NCBI RefSeq assembly: GCF_900091615.1
Contig: NZ_FMIA01000002.1
Coordinates: forward strand, 6,076,001 to 6,140,000
Source of the DNA: Micromonospora yangpuensis
GTDB lineage: Bacteria; Actinomycetota; Actinomycetes; Mycobacteriales; Micromonosporaceae
Length of the DNA stretch: 64,000 nucleotides
Reading direction: 5' to 3'
Every line of letters starts with the position of its first letter. Positions within the stretch are counted from its first letter, which is position 1. The notes under the pieces are model-generated. The model was not told the DNA's origin and ran no database searches. It saw only the letters and a list, made by a program, of their open reading frames with translations. The position numbers and the translations under genes were made by a program. Positions 41,778 through 50,269 of the stretch are shown here, piece by piece.

Positions 41778-44700
41778 ATCGCCCCTCCACGCCGGGATAC
41801 CCGGCCGGCCACCGCGCCGCACCGAGCGGTAACCGAGCGCGTTCGTTCGACTACCCCCAGGACGAGTCGGTCGGCGACGACCCCGCCGGAGATCCGGCGC
41901 TGACGACCGGTCCCGGGCAGGGTGGGGTCGGCGTCTTCCAGGCTCCCCGACCGACCCCGCACCGTCCGCCCCGCACCCCGGTCGAGGCGGCCTCGACGGT
42001 CGGCGACGCGGACATCGACTCCCCCTTCCTCGACCTCTTCGGTGCCACCCGTCCCCGGGTCAACCGGCCCGCCATCGCCGCCGGCCCGGGACGGGTCGTC
42101 GACCGCGAGCACCCCCGGACCATTCCGCATCAGGTGACCGCGCCGGTTCCGACCCGGCCCGCCTCCCGCCCGCCGCTGACCGACCAGGCTCCACCACCGG
42201 ACGTTGCGGCACCCGTCCCGCCGTCGCCGAGCCCTGCCGGGCCGCCGCCCAGCCCCAGCCCCAGCCCCCGGGTGCCACACCAGGTCGGAGACCGCCTGCC
42301 CACCCTCCGCCAGACCACCGGCGCCGAACTGGACCGGACCGAGACCGAGACCGACGTCAGCCGGGCCGTCTTCCCACCCGAGTCGACCCGGCAGTCCACC
42401 GGTGCCCGGCCCGCCCCGGCCGGGGACCGGGCCGGTGGCCAGCCCGACCCGCACCCGCTCACCGCGATTCGCGACCTGCCTCGCCCGCCCGAGCCCGAAC
42501 CGCCGGTCCAGGCCCGGCCGGAGCGGGTGGCGCCGATCGAGGCAGCGTCGCCGGCCACTCGCGATACGCCCGCCCAGCGGCGGACGGATCGGCCGGTCAA
42601 GCCCCGCCGACTCAAACCACCAAAGATCAAGTTCGGGGACCGGGACCCGTCGGTCGAGCTGGCGATCACCGAGATCGCCGGTCACCTCACCTTCACCCCG
42701 AACACCGTCACCGCCTGGTACTGGCTGCCCGAGGTCCGGTGGGCATTCCGGCCCGACGCCGAGCGCGAGGCGCTGCTCTCCGCGATCTCCGAGCAGTACG
42801 CCGGACTCGCCGGCTTCCGGCTGCACCTACGCCGCACCACCCGGCCGTTCCCCGCCGACGAGTGGGCCCGCACCATCGACACCCACACGGCGGCGCCACT
42901 GCCCGACGTGCCGGGCACCGCCGGTTGGGCCGACCACCTGGTGGCCGCCCAGCGGCACCTGCTCTCGGTCAACCACGCCGAGGGCCAGACCTACCTCGGG
43001 GTCACCTTCGCCCGCCGGTCACTCGGCGACTCTCTCTCCGAACGGGTGCTGCGCACCTTCGGCCGGGGCGTCGCCGAAGGTGAACGACGTCGACTTGGCC
43101 GTACCGTCGAGCAGTTCGACGAGGTGCTGGGTGCGTTCGGCATGCGCGGCCGGCGGGTCACCTCCCAGGAGTTGGAGTGGCTGCTCTACCGCTCGGTGGC
43201 GCTCTGCATGGCGCCGCCCGGCGTCCTCTCCCCCGTCGCCGACGGCCGGTGGGAGCGGGGCGACCTGCTCGCCCTCACCGAACAGGTCGAGCGCTACCGC
43301 ACCCCGTACGGCTCGACAGTCAAGCTGGTCAACCGGATGACCGGCGAGGAACGGCACGTGGCCGTGCTCGCCGTGGGCCGGATGGAACCGCTGGAGATCC
43401 CCGAACGGCACGAGCCATGGCTGCACTTCCACGAGCGGCTGCCCTGGCCGATGGAGATCTCCACCCGGGTCGACATCCTCGGCTCCACCGACTCGTTCCG
43501 TAACCTGGAGCACCGGCTGCGCATGATCCGGTCCCAGCAGCTCGACTACGCCGAGCACGGCATCGACGCGCCGCCGGAGCTGGAACGGCTGGCCAAGCGG
43601 GCCCTCGTCATCGGCGACGAGATGACCACCGGCCTACCGGTCGACTCCGCGCGCGCGCACGGTTGGCACCGGATCGCCGTCGGGGGCCGCAACCGGGAGG
43701 AATGCCTGGAACGGGCCCGCCGGTTGATCCAGCTCTACGCCCGGGAGCTCCGGGTCTCCCTGCAGCACCCGAAGAACCAGGACTGGCTGGCCCGCGAGTT
43801 CATCCCCGGCGAGCCCATCGCCAACACCGGGTACGTCCGGCGGATGCCGGTCCCGTTGCTGGCCGCCGCGCTGCCCCAGGCCGCGTCCACCGTCGGCGAC
43901 CGACGCGGCGACCTGATCGGCCGGACCGCCGGTACCTGCCGCCGTCCGGTCTTCCTCGATCTCCACTTCCCGATGGAGGTCCGGGAACGCTCCGGGCTCG
44001 CCGTCTTCGTCGCCGAACCAGGCGGCGGTAAGTCCACCCTGCTCGGTGCGCTCGGCTACCTGGCCGCCCGACGTGGGGTGCAGGTGACCCTCCTCGACCC
44101 GTCCGGCCCGCTGGCCCGGCTCTGTGCGATGCCCGAACTGCGGCCGTACGCCCGGGTGCTGAACCTGACCGGCTCCGAGCACGGCACGCTGGCACCGTAC
44201 TCGCTCATCCCGACCCCGCTTCGCAGTGAGTTCAGCGCCGGCCCCGCGGGTGACCGGGAGTTCGAGATCGCCGTCTCCAACGCCCGGGCCGAACGCCGGA
44301 TGCTCGTCCAGGACATCTGCATGATGCTGGTACCACCGCAGGTCGCCCGGGAGGCCTCCACCGCGACCCTGTTCCGGCACGCCGTACGACAGGTCCCCGC
44401 CGAGGAGACCTCCACCCTGGACGACGTGGTGGCCTGCCTCGGTCAACTCGACGACGACGCCGGCCGGGAACTGGCCAACCTGCTGCTGGACACCGCCGAG
44501 ATGCCGCTGGCGATGCTCTTCTTCGGTCGACCGCCCGAAGGCCTGCTCGGCGCCGACGCGGCACTTACCGTCATCACCATGGCCGGGCTACGGCTGCCGG
44601 ACCTCAAGATCGAACGAGAGTACTGGTCGGCCGAGGAGGCGTTGGCCCTGCCGATGCTGCACACCGCGCACCGACTGGCCGTACGGCGCTGTTACGGCGG

Positions 44701-45187
44701 CTCCATGTCGTCCCGCAAGCTGGTCGGTCTGGACGAGGCCCACTTCATGGAGGGTTGGCGATCCGGGCGTTCGTTCCTGGTCCGGCTGGCCCGGGACTCC
44801 CGCAAGTGGAACCTCGCCGCGCTGGTGGCGTCGCAGAACCCCCGCGACATTCTCGGCCTCGATGTCCAGAACCTGGTCTCCACGGTCTTCGTCGGGCGGA
44901 TCGCCGAGGACGCCGAGATCGCCACCGAAGCGTTACGCCTGCTGCGGGTACCGGTCAACGACGGCTACGAGGCCACCCTCGCCTCGTTGTCGACGGCCGA
45001 CGCCACCTCGGCCGCCCGGCTCGGGTTCCGGGAGTTCGTCATGCGCGACGTCGACGGTCGGGTGCAGAAGGTTCGGGTGGACGTCTCCTACGTCGACGGG
45101 CTGTTGCAGCACCTCGACACCACGCCCGCGGCGATCGCCTCGGCCACCGGAAACCTGCCGACCACCCTGTCGGACCTGGAGGCGTGA
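41774..45187 (+). CDS. VirB4-like type IV secretion ATPase with long disordered N-terminus
   Basis: The 1137-aa protein has about 275 N-terminal residues rich in Pro, Arg and Thr with no fold. A VirB4 N-terminal domain follows (LAITEIAGHLTFTPNTVTAW onward, with AVLAVGRMEPLEIPERHEPW). The RecA-like motor has Walker A AEPGGGKST at about 747-755, Walker B LVGLDEAHFM at about 983-992 and a motif III-like LAALVASQNP. VirB4 energises assembly of the secretion channel and pilus. The N-terminal extension is unusual for the family. The gene follows virB2- and virB3-like genes and precedes a polytopic VirB6-like gene. ATG 41774 is preferred because of the overlapping micro-ORF. Confidence 0.88.
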   Translation: MNRPSTPGYPAGHRAAPSGNRARSFDYPQDESVGDDPAGDPALTTGPGQGGVGVFQAPRPTPHRPPRTPVEAASTVGDADIDSPFLDLFGATRPRVNRPAIAAGPGRVVDREHPRTIPHQVTAPVPTRPASRPPLTDQAPPPDVAAPVPPSPSPAGPPPSPSPSPRVPHQVGDRLPTLRQTTGAELDRTETETDVSRAVFPPESTRQSTGARPAPAGDRAGGQPDPHPLTAIRDLPRPPEPEPPVQARPERVAPIEAASPATRDTPAQRRTDRPVKPRRLKPPKIKFGDRDPSVELAITEIAGHLTFTPNTVTAWYWLPEVRWAFRPDAEREALLSAISEQYAGLAGFRLHLRRTTRPFPADEWARTIDTHTAAPLPDVPGTAGWADHLVAAQRHLLSVNHAEGQTYLGVTFARRSLGDSLSERVLRTFGRGVAEGERRRLGRTVEQFDEVLGAFGMRGRRVTSQELEWLLYRSVALCMAPPGVLSPVADGRWERGDLLALTEQVERYRTPYGSTVKLVNRMTGEERHVAVLAVGRMEPLEIPERHEPWLHFHERLPWPMEISTRVDILGSTDSFRNLEHRLRMIRSQQLDYAEHGIDAPPELERLAKRALVIGDEMTTGLPVDSARAHGWHRIAVGGRNREECLERARRLIQLYARELRVSLQHPKNQDWLAREFIPGEPIANTGYVRRMPVPLLAAALPQAASTVGDRRGDLIGRTAGTCRRPVFLDLHFPMEVRERSGLAVFVAEPGGGKSTLLGALGYLAARRGVQVTLLDPSGPLARLCAMPELRPYARVLNLTGSEHGTLAPYSLIPTPLRSEFSAGPAGDREFEIAVSNARAERRMLVQDICMMLVPPQVAREASTATLFRHAVRQVPAEETSTLDDVVACLGQLDDDAGRELANLLLDTAEMPLAMLFFGRPPEGLLGADAALTVITMAGLRLPDLKIEREYWSAEEALALPMLHTAHRLAVRRCYGGSMSSRKLVGLDEAHFMEGWRSGRSFLVRLARDSRKWNLAALVASQNPRDILGLDVQNLVSTVFVGRIAEDAEIATEALRLLRVPVNDGYEATLASLSTADATSAARLGFREFVMRDVDGRVQKVRVDVSYVDGLLQHLDTTPAAIASATGNLPTTLSDLEA

Positions 45188-45188
45188 C

Positions 45189-47141
45189 ATGGTGCGGGCC
45201 CGAGCACGGATCGCGGCGCTCCTGCTCACGCTCGGCGTACTCGCGGGCGCCACGATCTCCTGGCCGTTGGTAAGCGCCACGCCAGCGTCGGCGGCACCGG
45301 TCGTCGGTGCCCAGCGGGCCGCCGCCGACCTCTGTTCCACCCAGGAGTGGCAGGCCGACTTCCGCGCCTGCGTCGGTCGACTCCAGCAGGTCGCCGAGAC
45401 CGAGGTGACGTGCCGCAAACCGCCGACCCCCACGGCGCCCGACTCCGGCCTCGCCGGCTGGTTCGCCGCCCGCCCGGACTCGTCAAGAGAAACAGGCGTT
45501 CGAGGCTATTACAGCGACTACGGCTACGCCGGTTACAGCTACACGACGTACGACATCGACACCGGTTGCGCCACCGCGGTCCTGCATCCGGACTACAAGT
45601 TCACCAACACGGTGGCCAACGGCGAGTTCATGGTCGCCACCGCGATCGTCGGCGCGTCCAACGCGCTACGGGAACGCGCCTGGGACCCCGGCTCGATGTG
45701 GGGCTGGGCCGATCCACTGGTGGATCAGGCGACCAAGGCCGTCTACCAGAAGGTGTTCAGCGTCTTCGGCATCGTCACGCTCTGCGTCGTCGGGTTGTAT
45801 CTGCTGTGGCGGTCCCGACAGTCGGACATGAGCAGCGCGATGACCACCGCCGGTTGGGCTTTGCTGGTCATGGTGGCCGTGACCGCCCTGGCCGCCTGGC
45901 CGGTCAAGTCCGCGAACATCGCCGACGGCACCCTGATGACGACGCTCGGCGTGGTCCACAACGCGGTCGGCCCGGCAGCGCGAGACGTACCGGCAGATAA
46001 GTGTGCTATGCCGAATCCGGAGGCATGCACCGATAAGAGGCCACCTGCGGTCCGGGCCAGTGACACATCGACCGAGTCCATGCTCTATCGCAACTGGCTG
46101 CGGGGCGTGCTCGGTTCGGCGGACAGTGAGACCGCGAAGAAGTATGGACCCGCACTCTATGATGCTAAGTCTCTAACCTGGGGTGAAGCCGAAACTTTAC
46201 GTGCCAATCCCGCTTTGCGGGACACCACGATGAAAGCCAAGCAGCGGCAGTGGATGACCGTGGCCGCGCAGATCAAGACCGAGGACCCGGAGGCGTACGA
46301 GTACCTGCAGGGGGTACGGGACATGGACCGGGTCGGTGCCGGCTTCATCGCGGTCCTCGCGGCCCTGCTCTTTGCGATGTTCGACCTCACCGCCTCGGTG
46401 CTGGTGCTGCTCGGTTTCCTGATCTTCCGCTGGGCGGTCATCGCCGCGCCGATCCTCGGCACGCTCGGCCTGCTGCGTCCGGCGAGTGCCGGACTCCGGC
46501 GGCTGGGCAACGCCGTCGTGGCCGCCGTCTTCAACATCGCCATCTTCGGTACCGGTGCCGCCATCTACCTCTTCGCGGTGGATCTCATCATGAGCACCCC
46601 CACCCTGCCGGGTTGGCTCCAGGTGGTGCTGGTCTGGCTGAGCGGGGTGGTCGGTTGGCTCCTGCTGCGGCCGTACCGGCGGATCACCCAGTTGGGGGGC
46701 AAGGACAGCAGCGAGGCGGTCAGTTCGGCCGGGTCCTGGCATCGGCGGTTCTTCCGCGACATGCGGACCGCGGCCCGGTTGGACGTGGCGGAGCCCGGTG
46801 GCACCGCCGAGCCGACCGCCGGTCGCCAACGGACGGTGGTCGTCGCGCCGTCCAACGTCCGACCGGAAGCCCGCCGGGAAGACCCCGCCCACACCGGCAA
46901 GCCCGCCACCGAGCGGCAACGGCCGGACGGACGGGAGCGTCCCGACGAAGCGACCGAGCCTGCGAAGCAGCCGGATCGGCCTTCCAGGGTCGCCCCACGT
47001 CCCCGTCGACGCCAGCCCGCCAGTTGGCAGGAGCCGGACGTGCCCGAGGAGACCCCGTCGTTCGCGATCTACCGGCCCGGGTCGACCGACCGCACCCAAG
47101 CGGCCACACCCGCTCCGCGGGTGCGCTCCGAGGCTCGGTGA
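45189..47141 (+). CDS. Polytopic membrane protein, VirB6/TrbL-like
   Basis: The 650-aa protein has a cleavable-type signal (ARIAALLLTLGVLAGATIS), an extracytoplasmic domain with Cys residues and a Tyr-rich stretch (YYSDYGYAGYSYTTYDIDTG), and about seven helices. These include VFSVFGIVTLCVVGLYLLW and VLVLLGFLIFRWAVIAAPIL. A 150-residue Pro/Arg-rich tail ends the protein. Such a layout, next to VirB4, fits VirB6/TrbL, the core channel protein. Residues encoded at 46141-46200 come from a low-GC patch (about 48%). It begins 1 bp after the virB4-like stop. No sequence motif proves the family. Confidence 0.7.
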   Translation: MVRARARIAALLLTLGVLAGATISWPLVSATPASAAPVVGAQRAAADLCSTQEWQADFRACVGRLQQVAETEVTCRKPPTPTAPDSGLAGWFAARPDSSRETGVRGYYSDYGYAGYSYTTYDIDTGCATAVLHPDYKFTNTVANGEFMVATAIVGASNALRERAWDPGSMWGWADPLVDQATKAVYQKVFSVFGIVTLCVVGLYLLWRSRQSDMSSAMTTAGWALLVMVAVTALAAWPVKSANIADGTLMTTLGVVHNAVGPAARDVPADKCAMPNPEACTDKRPPAVRASDTSTESMLYRNWLRGVLGSADSETAKKYGPALYDAKSLTWGEAETLRANPALRDTTMKAKQRQWMTVAAQIKTEDPEAYEYLQGVRDMDRVGAGFIAVLAALLFAMFDLTASVLVLLGFLIFRWAVIAAPILGTLGLLRPASAGLRRLGNAVVAAVFNIAIFGTGAAIYLFAVDLIMSTPTLPGWLQVVLVWLSGVVGWLLLRPYRRITQLGGKDSSEAVSSAGSWHRRFFRDMRTAARLDVAEPGGTAEPTAGRQRTVVVAPSNVRPEARREDPAHTGKPATERQRPDGRERPDEATEPAKQPDRPSRVAPRPRRRQPASWQEPDVPEETPSFAIYRPGSTDRTQAATPAPRVRSEAR

Positions 47142-47146
47142 GGGCG

Positions 47147-47695
47147 ATGCGCCGGGCGGTGGAGTTCATGTTCACCCGGGTGTTGCGGTCCCGGGCGGGA
47201 GCCGCACTGGTCATCGCCGTCCTCGTGCTCGGTGTGATCGCCACCGCCCGGCTGGTGGCCGGGAGCACGGATGCCACCTCGGGACTCAGCGGCGGTCCCG
47301 CCCGGCCGATCACCACCGTGGATCCCTCGGTCGGTGACGACGGCGTCATCGATGTCCCGGATCCGCCCGCGCCGGTCACCAGCCCTGGCGAGCTGACGCC
47401 GGAACAGACCGCGGACCGGTTCACCGCCATCTGGCTCGGGGGGCCTGACGTCACTGCGGACCAGTGGCAGGCGGACCTACGGCCGTTGTCGACTCCGGAG
47501 CTGACCGAGAAGCTGGCCGGAGCCGACCCGGCCGCGGTGCCAGCAGAGCGGGTAGTCGGTCGACCCACCATGCGACCCCGACACGAGTCCTTCGTCGAGC
47601 TGCTGATTCCCCTCGACTCGGGACAGCTCCGGCTTGAACTGGTGGCACCGGACGGACGGTGGCTGGTGGATGCCGTGGACTGGGAGCGGGCATGA
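47147..47695 (+). CDS. Bitopic protein with NTF2-like domain, VirB8/TcpC-like
   Basis: The 182-aa product has one N-terminal helix (GAALVIAVLVLGVIATARLV), a Pro-rich linker, then a domain ELTPEQTADRFTAIWLGG to GQLRLELVAPDGRWLVDAV. Its helix-then-strands pattern matches NTF2-like VirB8/TcpC folds of conjugation systems. A GTG at 47138 overlaps the previous stop (GTGA) in the same frame and would add three residues. Its stop overlaps the next start by 4 nt. Assignment is from architecture and position. Confidence 0.68.
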   Translation: MRRAVEFMFTRVLRSRAGAALVIAVLVLGVIATARLVAGSTDATSGLSGGPARPITTVDPSVGDDGVIDVPDPPAPVTSPGELTPEQTADRFTAIWLGGPDVTADQWQADLRPLSTPELTEKLAGADPAAVPAERVVGRPTMRPRHESFVELLIPLDSGQLRLELVAPDGRWLVDAVDWERA

Positions 47696-48876
47696 GCGAT
47701 GCGAACTGGGGTTCGGGGCAGCCGAGCCGGAACCGGCCGATTCGGCTCGGTGCCCTGAGTGCCGCCCTGACGGCGACCCTGGCCCTGCTCTGCTGCACAG
47801 GTGGCGCCGGAGCCTTCTTCCTCACCGAGCTCAGCGGTGACGCGGCGGAGGAGCGGGTGGAGAGTCAGTCGGCGTGCGGGCCGGACCACAAGGTCGATGC
47901 GACCGGCCGGATGCCGAGGTCCGCCGGCTACGGAGAGCGGCAGCTGCGCAACGCCGCCATCATCATCAAGGTCGGTCAGGACATGAAGGTGCCGGCCCGT
48001 GGCTGGGTGATCGCCATCGCCACCGCCATCCAGGAGTCCGGGTTGAAGAACTACGCGAACTCCACCGTGCCGGAGTCCCTGGCCCTGCCGCACGAGGCGG
48101 TCGGCCGGGACCACGACTCGGTGGGGTTGTTCCAGCAGCGCCCCGGTTGGGGATCGGTCAAGCAGCGGATGACCCCCTCCTACTCGGCCCGTAAGTTCTA
48201 CGAGAAGCTGATCCAGGTGCCGAACTGGGAGAAGCGGTCACTTACCGATGCCGCGCAACGGGTACAGATCAGCGCCTTTCCCGACGCGTACGCGAAACAC
48301 GAGGAGACGGCGAGCCGCATCGTCGATGCTCTTGCCGGTGGGGCGGCCCGCACCGTCCGGGTCGCGGACCAGGCCGTCTGCAACTCCGCCGCCCGGGGAC
48401 AGATCGCCGCCTCGGGCTGGACCGCCCCGATCCCGGGCGGCGTCGGCTCCGGCTTCCGGACCAGCCAACGTCCCAGCCACAACGGGGTGGACATCGCCGC
48501 GCCCAAGGGGACGCTGATCCGTGCCGCTTCCGGCGGCCGGGTTCTCGTCTCCCGCTGCGATCCGGATCGGGCCGGTCGTCTCAGTTGTGACGTCGACGGC
48601 TGGCCCAACAAGGGCGGCTGCGGCTGGTTCGTCGACATCCTGCACGCCAACGGAAACATCACCCGCTACTGTCACCTGGTGGAGCGGCCGGAGGTCCGGG
48701 TCGACCAGCGGGTCAAGGCTGGTCAGGTGATCGGTAAGGTCGGCAGCAGCGGAAACTCCTCCGGGCCGCACCTCCACTTCGAGGTGCACGTCCGCTCCGA
48801 CCGGTCCAGTGCCGGAGCCGTCGACCCGGTGCCCTTCATGCGGGAACGGGGTGCTCCGCTGAAGGGGGCGGCATGA
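47692..48876 (+). CDS. Bifunctional peptidoglycan hydrolase: lysozyme-like plus LytM/M23 domain
   Basis: The 394-aa protein has a TM/signal helix (ALSAALTATLALLCCTGGAG). A lysozyme-like domain follows with AIATAIQESGLKNYAN (catalytic Glu candidate) and DHDSVGLFQQRPGWG. The C-terminal M23 endopeptidase carries HNGVDIAAPKGT (HxxxD) and HLHFEVHV (HxH) zinc ligands. Cys pairs suggest an oxidising exterior. VirB1-type hydrolases open the wall for type IV secretion, and the gene lies in the secretion-like operon, so that is its likely job. The lysozyme-like half resembles the separate secreted protein at 58899-59489. Confidence 0.88.
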   Translation: MSDANWGSGQPSRNRPIRLGALSAALTATLALLCCTGGAGAFFLTELSGDAAEERVESQSACGPDHKVDATGRMPRSAGYGERQLRNAAIIIKVGQDMKVPARGWVIAIATAIQESGLKNYANSTVPESLALPHEAVGRDHDSVGLFQQRPGWGSVKQRMTPSYSARKFYEKLIQVPNWEKRSLTDAAQRVQISAFPDAYAKHEETASRIVDALAGGAARTVRVADQAVCNSAARGQIAASGWTAPIPGGVGSGFRTSQRPSHNGVDIAAPKGTLIRAASGGRVLVSRCDPDRAGRLSCDVDGWPNKGGCGWFVDILHANGNITRYCHLVERPEVRVDQRVKAGQVIGKVGSSGNSSGPHLHFEVHVRSDRSSAGAVDPVPFMRERGAPLKGAA

Positions 48877-48889
48877 GGCAGCGACAACG

Positions 48890-49492
48890 ATGACCGGGCC
48901 TTTGCCGGACCCGTTCGCCGACCACCCGGACTGGGCACCACAACCGCCGAGGCCGATCCAGATCGTGCCGGCCACCGGTCGGCGTGACCTTCGTGGCAAA
49001 CGGGTCTCGATAGGCCTACCCGGATTGGGCTGGCGGAATGACCTACGCGCCGACGAGCAGGTCGTGCAGTCCAGTCGCACCTACGTGCCGGTGATCCCGG
49101 AGCACGAATGGTATCGGGCCGAGGACGAGCAGATCGAGGTGTTCGCTCCACTGGTGCCGGTCGAGCGGGTCTGGGTCGAGACGCTCGACAGTCGTCCCTC
49201 GGTAAGCACCCACCAGAGCGAGTCCTCCGTGCATCTCGTCTCTCTTGATTCGCCTGCTCACCGCGCACCGGTCCCGGTCTTCGAAGCGGATTCGGTGACC
49301 GGACGCCGGGTCGTCCACGTCGAAGGGGCCACCGAACATCGTGATCTGCGTGCGGTGACCGAGAGTTATTCAGGCACCGACGGTGACATCTGCGTGCGGG
49401 TTACGCCGGAGATGGAGTGGTACCGCTGGGCTTGGCGTGGCCAGCCGCCCACCACCCTCGAAGTACCCGTACATCTACTTTGGCTTGAGTAG
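48890..49492 (+). CDS. Unknown soluble protein with internally repeated motif
   Basis: The 200-aa protein has no TM helix and no recognised family. It contains two related segments, VPVIPEHEWYRAEDEQIEVF and VRVTPEMEWYRWAWRGQP, each with a (V-x-V-x-P-E-x-E-W-Y-R) core. It is therefore probably two copies of one small beta domain. It is the last gene of the contiguous plus-strand secretion-like run and could be a cytoplasmic chaperone or substrate, but nothing shows that. Confidence 0.7.
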   Translation: MTGPLPDPFADHPDWAPQPPRPIQIVPATGRRDLRGKRVSIGLPGLGWRNDLRADEQVVQSSRTYVPVIPEHEWYRAEDEQIEVFAPLVPVERVWVETLDSRPSVSTHQSESSVHLVSLDSPAHRAPVPVFEADSVTGRRVVHVEGATEHRDLRAVTESYSGTDGDICVRVTPEMEWYRWAWRGQPPTTLEVPVHLLWLE

Positions 49493-49496
49493 CACC

Positions 49497-50063
49497 TCAG
49501 GAGACGCGCCCAGCGCCACAGACCTGCCACTCATTTTTCAGGTTAGTTAAGAATCGCCACTCTTGACGCTCACTCTGAACCAAACCATTCACGAAAGCAG
49601 ACAGAAGGATATCTATATTTACTTCAGCGCTCGAATGCTGCCCAACGACCCGCACGTTCTCCCACCTGACCGAAATGCTGGTATCAAACCGCCGCTCACG
49701 CAACTCTAAGTCATCCCGCAATACGGAAAGCTGATTCAAGTCGATACCCGCATCAGTGCACGTAAACAACTCAGCCTTGGCGTCATCCCTGTCTACAAGG
49801 AACGCCTGCAGATAGTTGACCACGACGACGTCTGGAGCACTGCGGTCCGGGGCGGTGGCCTGGTCGTACAGGAGATAGCCGGCGGCCGCGCCACCGGAAG
49901 CCAGCAGGGCCAGTACTCCGATCAGCAACGCGAGCAGGGCGCGGCCCCGCTGTGGACGCTGCGGAGCGGGCGTCGCCAGTGGCGGCGTGAAGTCGTCGGG
50001 CGGGGTCCGCTGCGCCGGTACGCGAGACACCTGGGAACCGGCGGGGGGCTGCACTGATTCCAC
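49497..50063 (-). CDS. Membrane-anchored protein with NTF2-like domain, low-GC 3' half
   Basis: The 188-aa protein has a Pro-rich cytoplasmic start, one helix (ALLALLIGVLALLASGGAAAG) and an extracytoplasmic domain (VVVVNYLQAFLVDRDDAKAE onward) like actinobacterial Rv0361-type NTF2-like proteins. A leaderless start at GTG 50063 follows TAGCCT by 6 nt. It is the only minus-strand gene in this locus. By hand count bases 49501-49800 are 52% GC against roughly 72% around, so the 3' half probably came from elsewhere or has drifted. Confidence 0.75.
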   Translation of the reverse strand: MESVQPPAGSQVSRVPAQRTPPDDFTPPLATPAPQRPQRGRALLALLIGVLALLASGGAAAGYLLYDQATAPDRSAPDVVVVNYLQAFLVDRDDAKAELFTCTDAGIDLNQLSVLRDDLELRERRFDTSISVRWENVRVVGQHSSAEVNIDILLSAFVNGLVQSERQEWRFLTNLKNEWQVCGAGRVS

Positions 50064-50069
50064 CCCCTG

Positions 50070-50075
50070 AGGCTA
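50070..50075 (-). promoter_or_regulatory. -10 hexamer TAGCCT of the minus-strand gene at 49497
   Basis: TAGCCT on the minus strand is followed by 6 nt and GTG 50063. Confidence 0.5.
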
Positions 50076-50269
50076 TCGGTTGGACGCGCCGTACCCAATG
50101 CCCCAGATGCAGCGGATCGTGAGGGACCGGATCGGCTCGGTGAGGATCGGCCCGATCCGCGACAAGACCGGCGCATCGCCGTGGCACGTCCCGGAGCAGC
50201 GGCTCGGCCTGGGATACCGTCTCTGCTCGGGGAGGGAGTTTGCCAGCCTCGGGAAGAGGGGTGGACGCG

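Noticed and set aside
44862..45188. Upstream extension of the VirB6-like frame into the VirB4-like gene
   Set aside because: It is a shadow of VirB4 codons; the signal peptide begins at ATG 45189.
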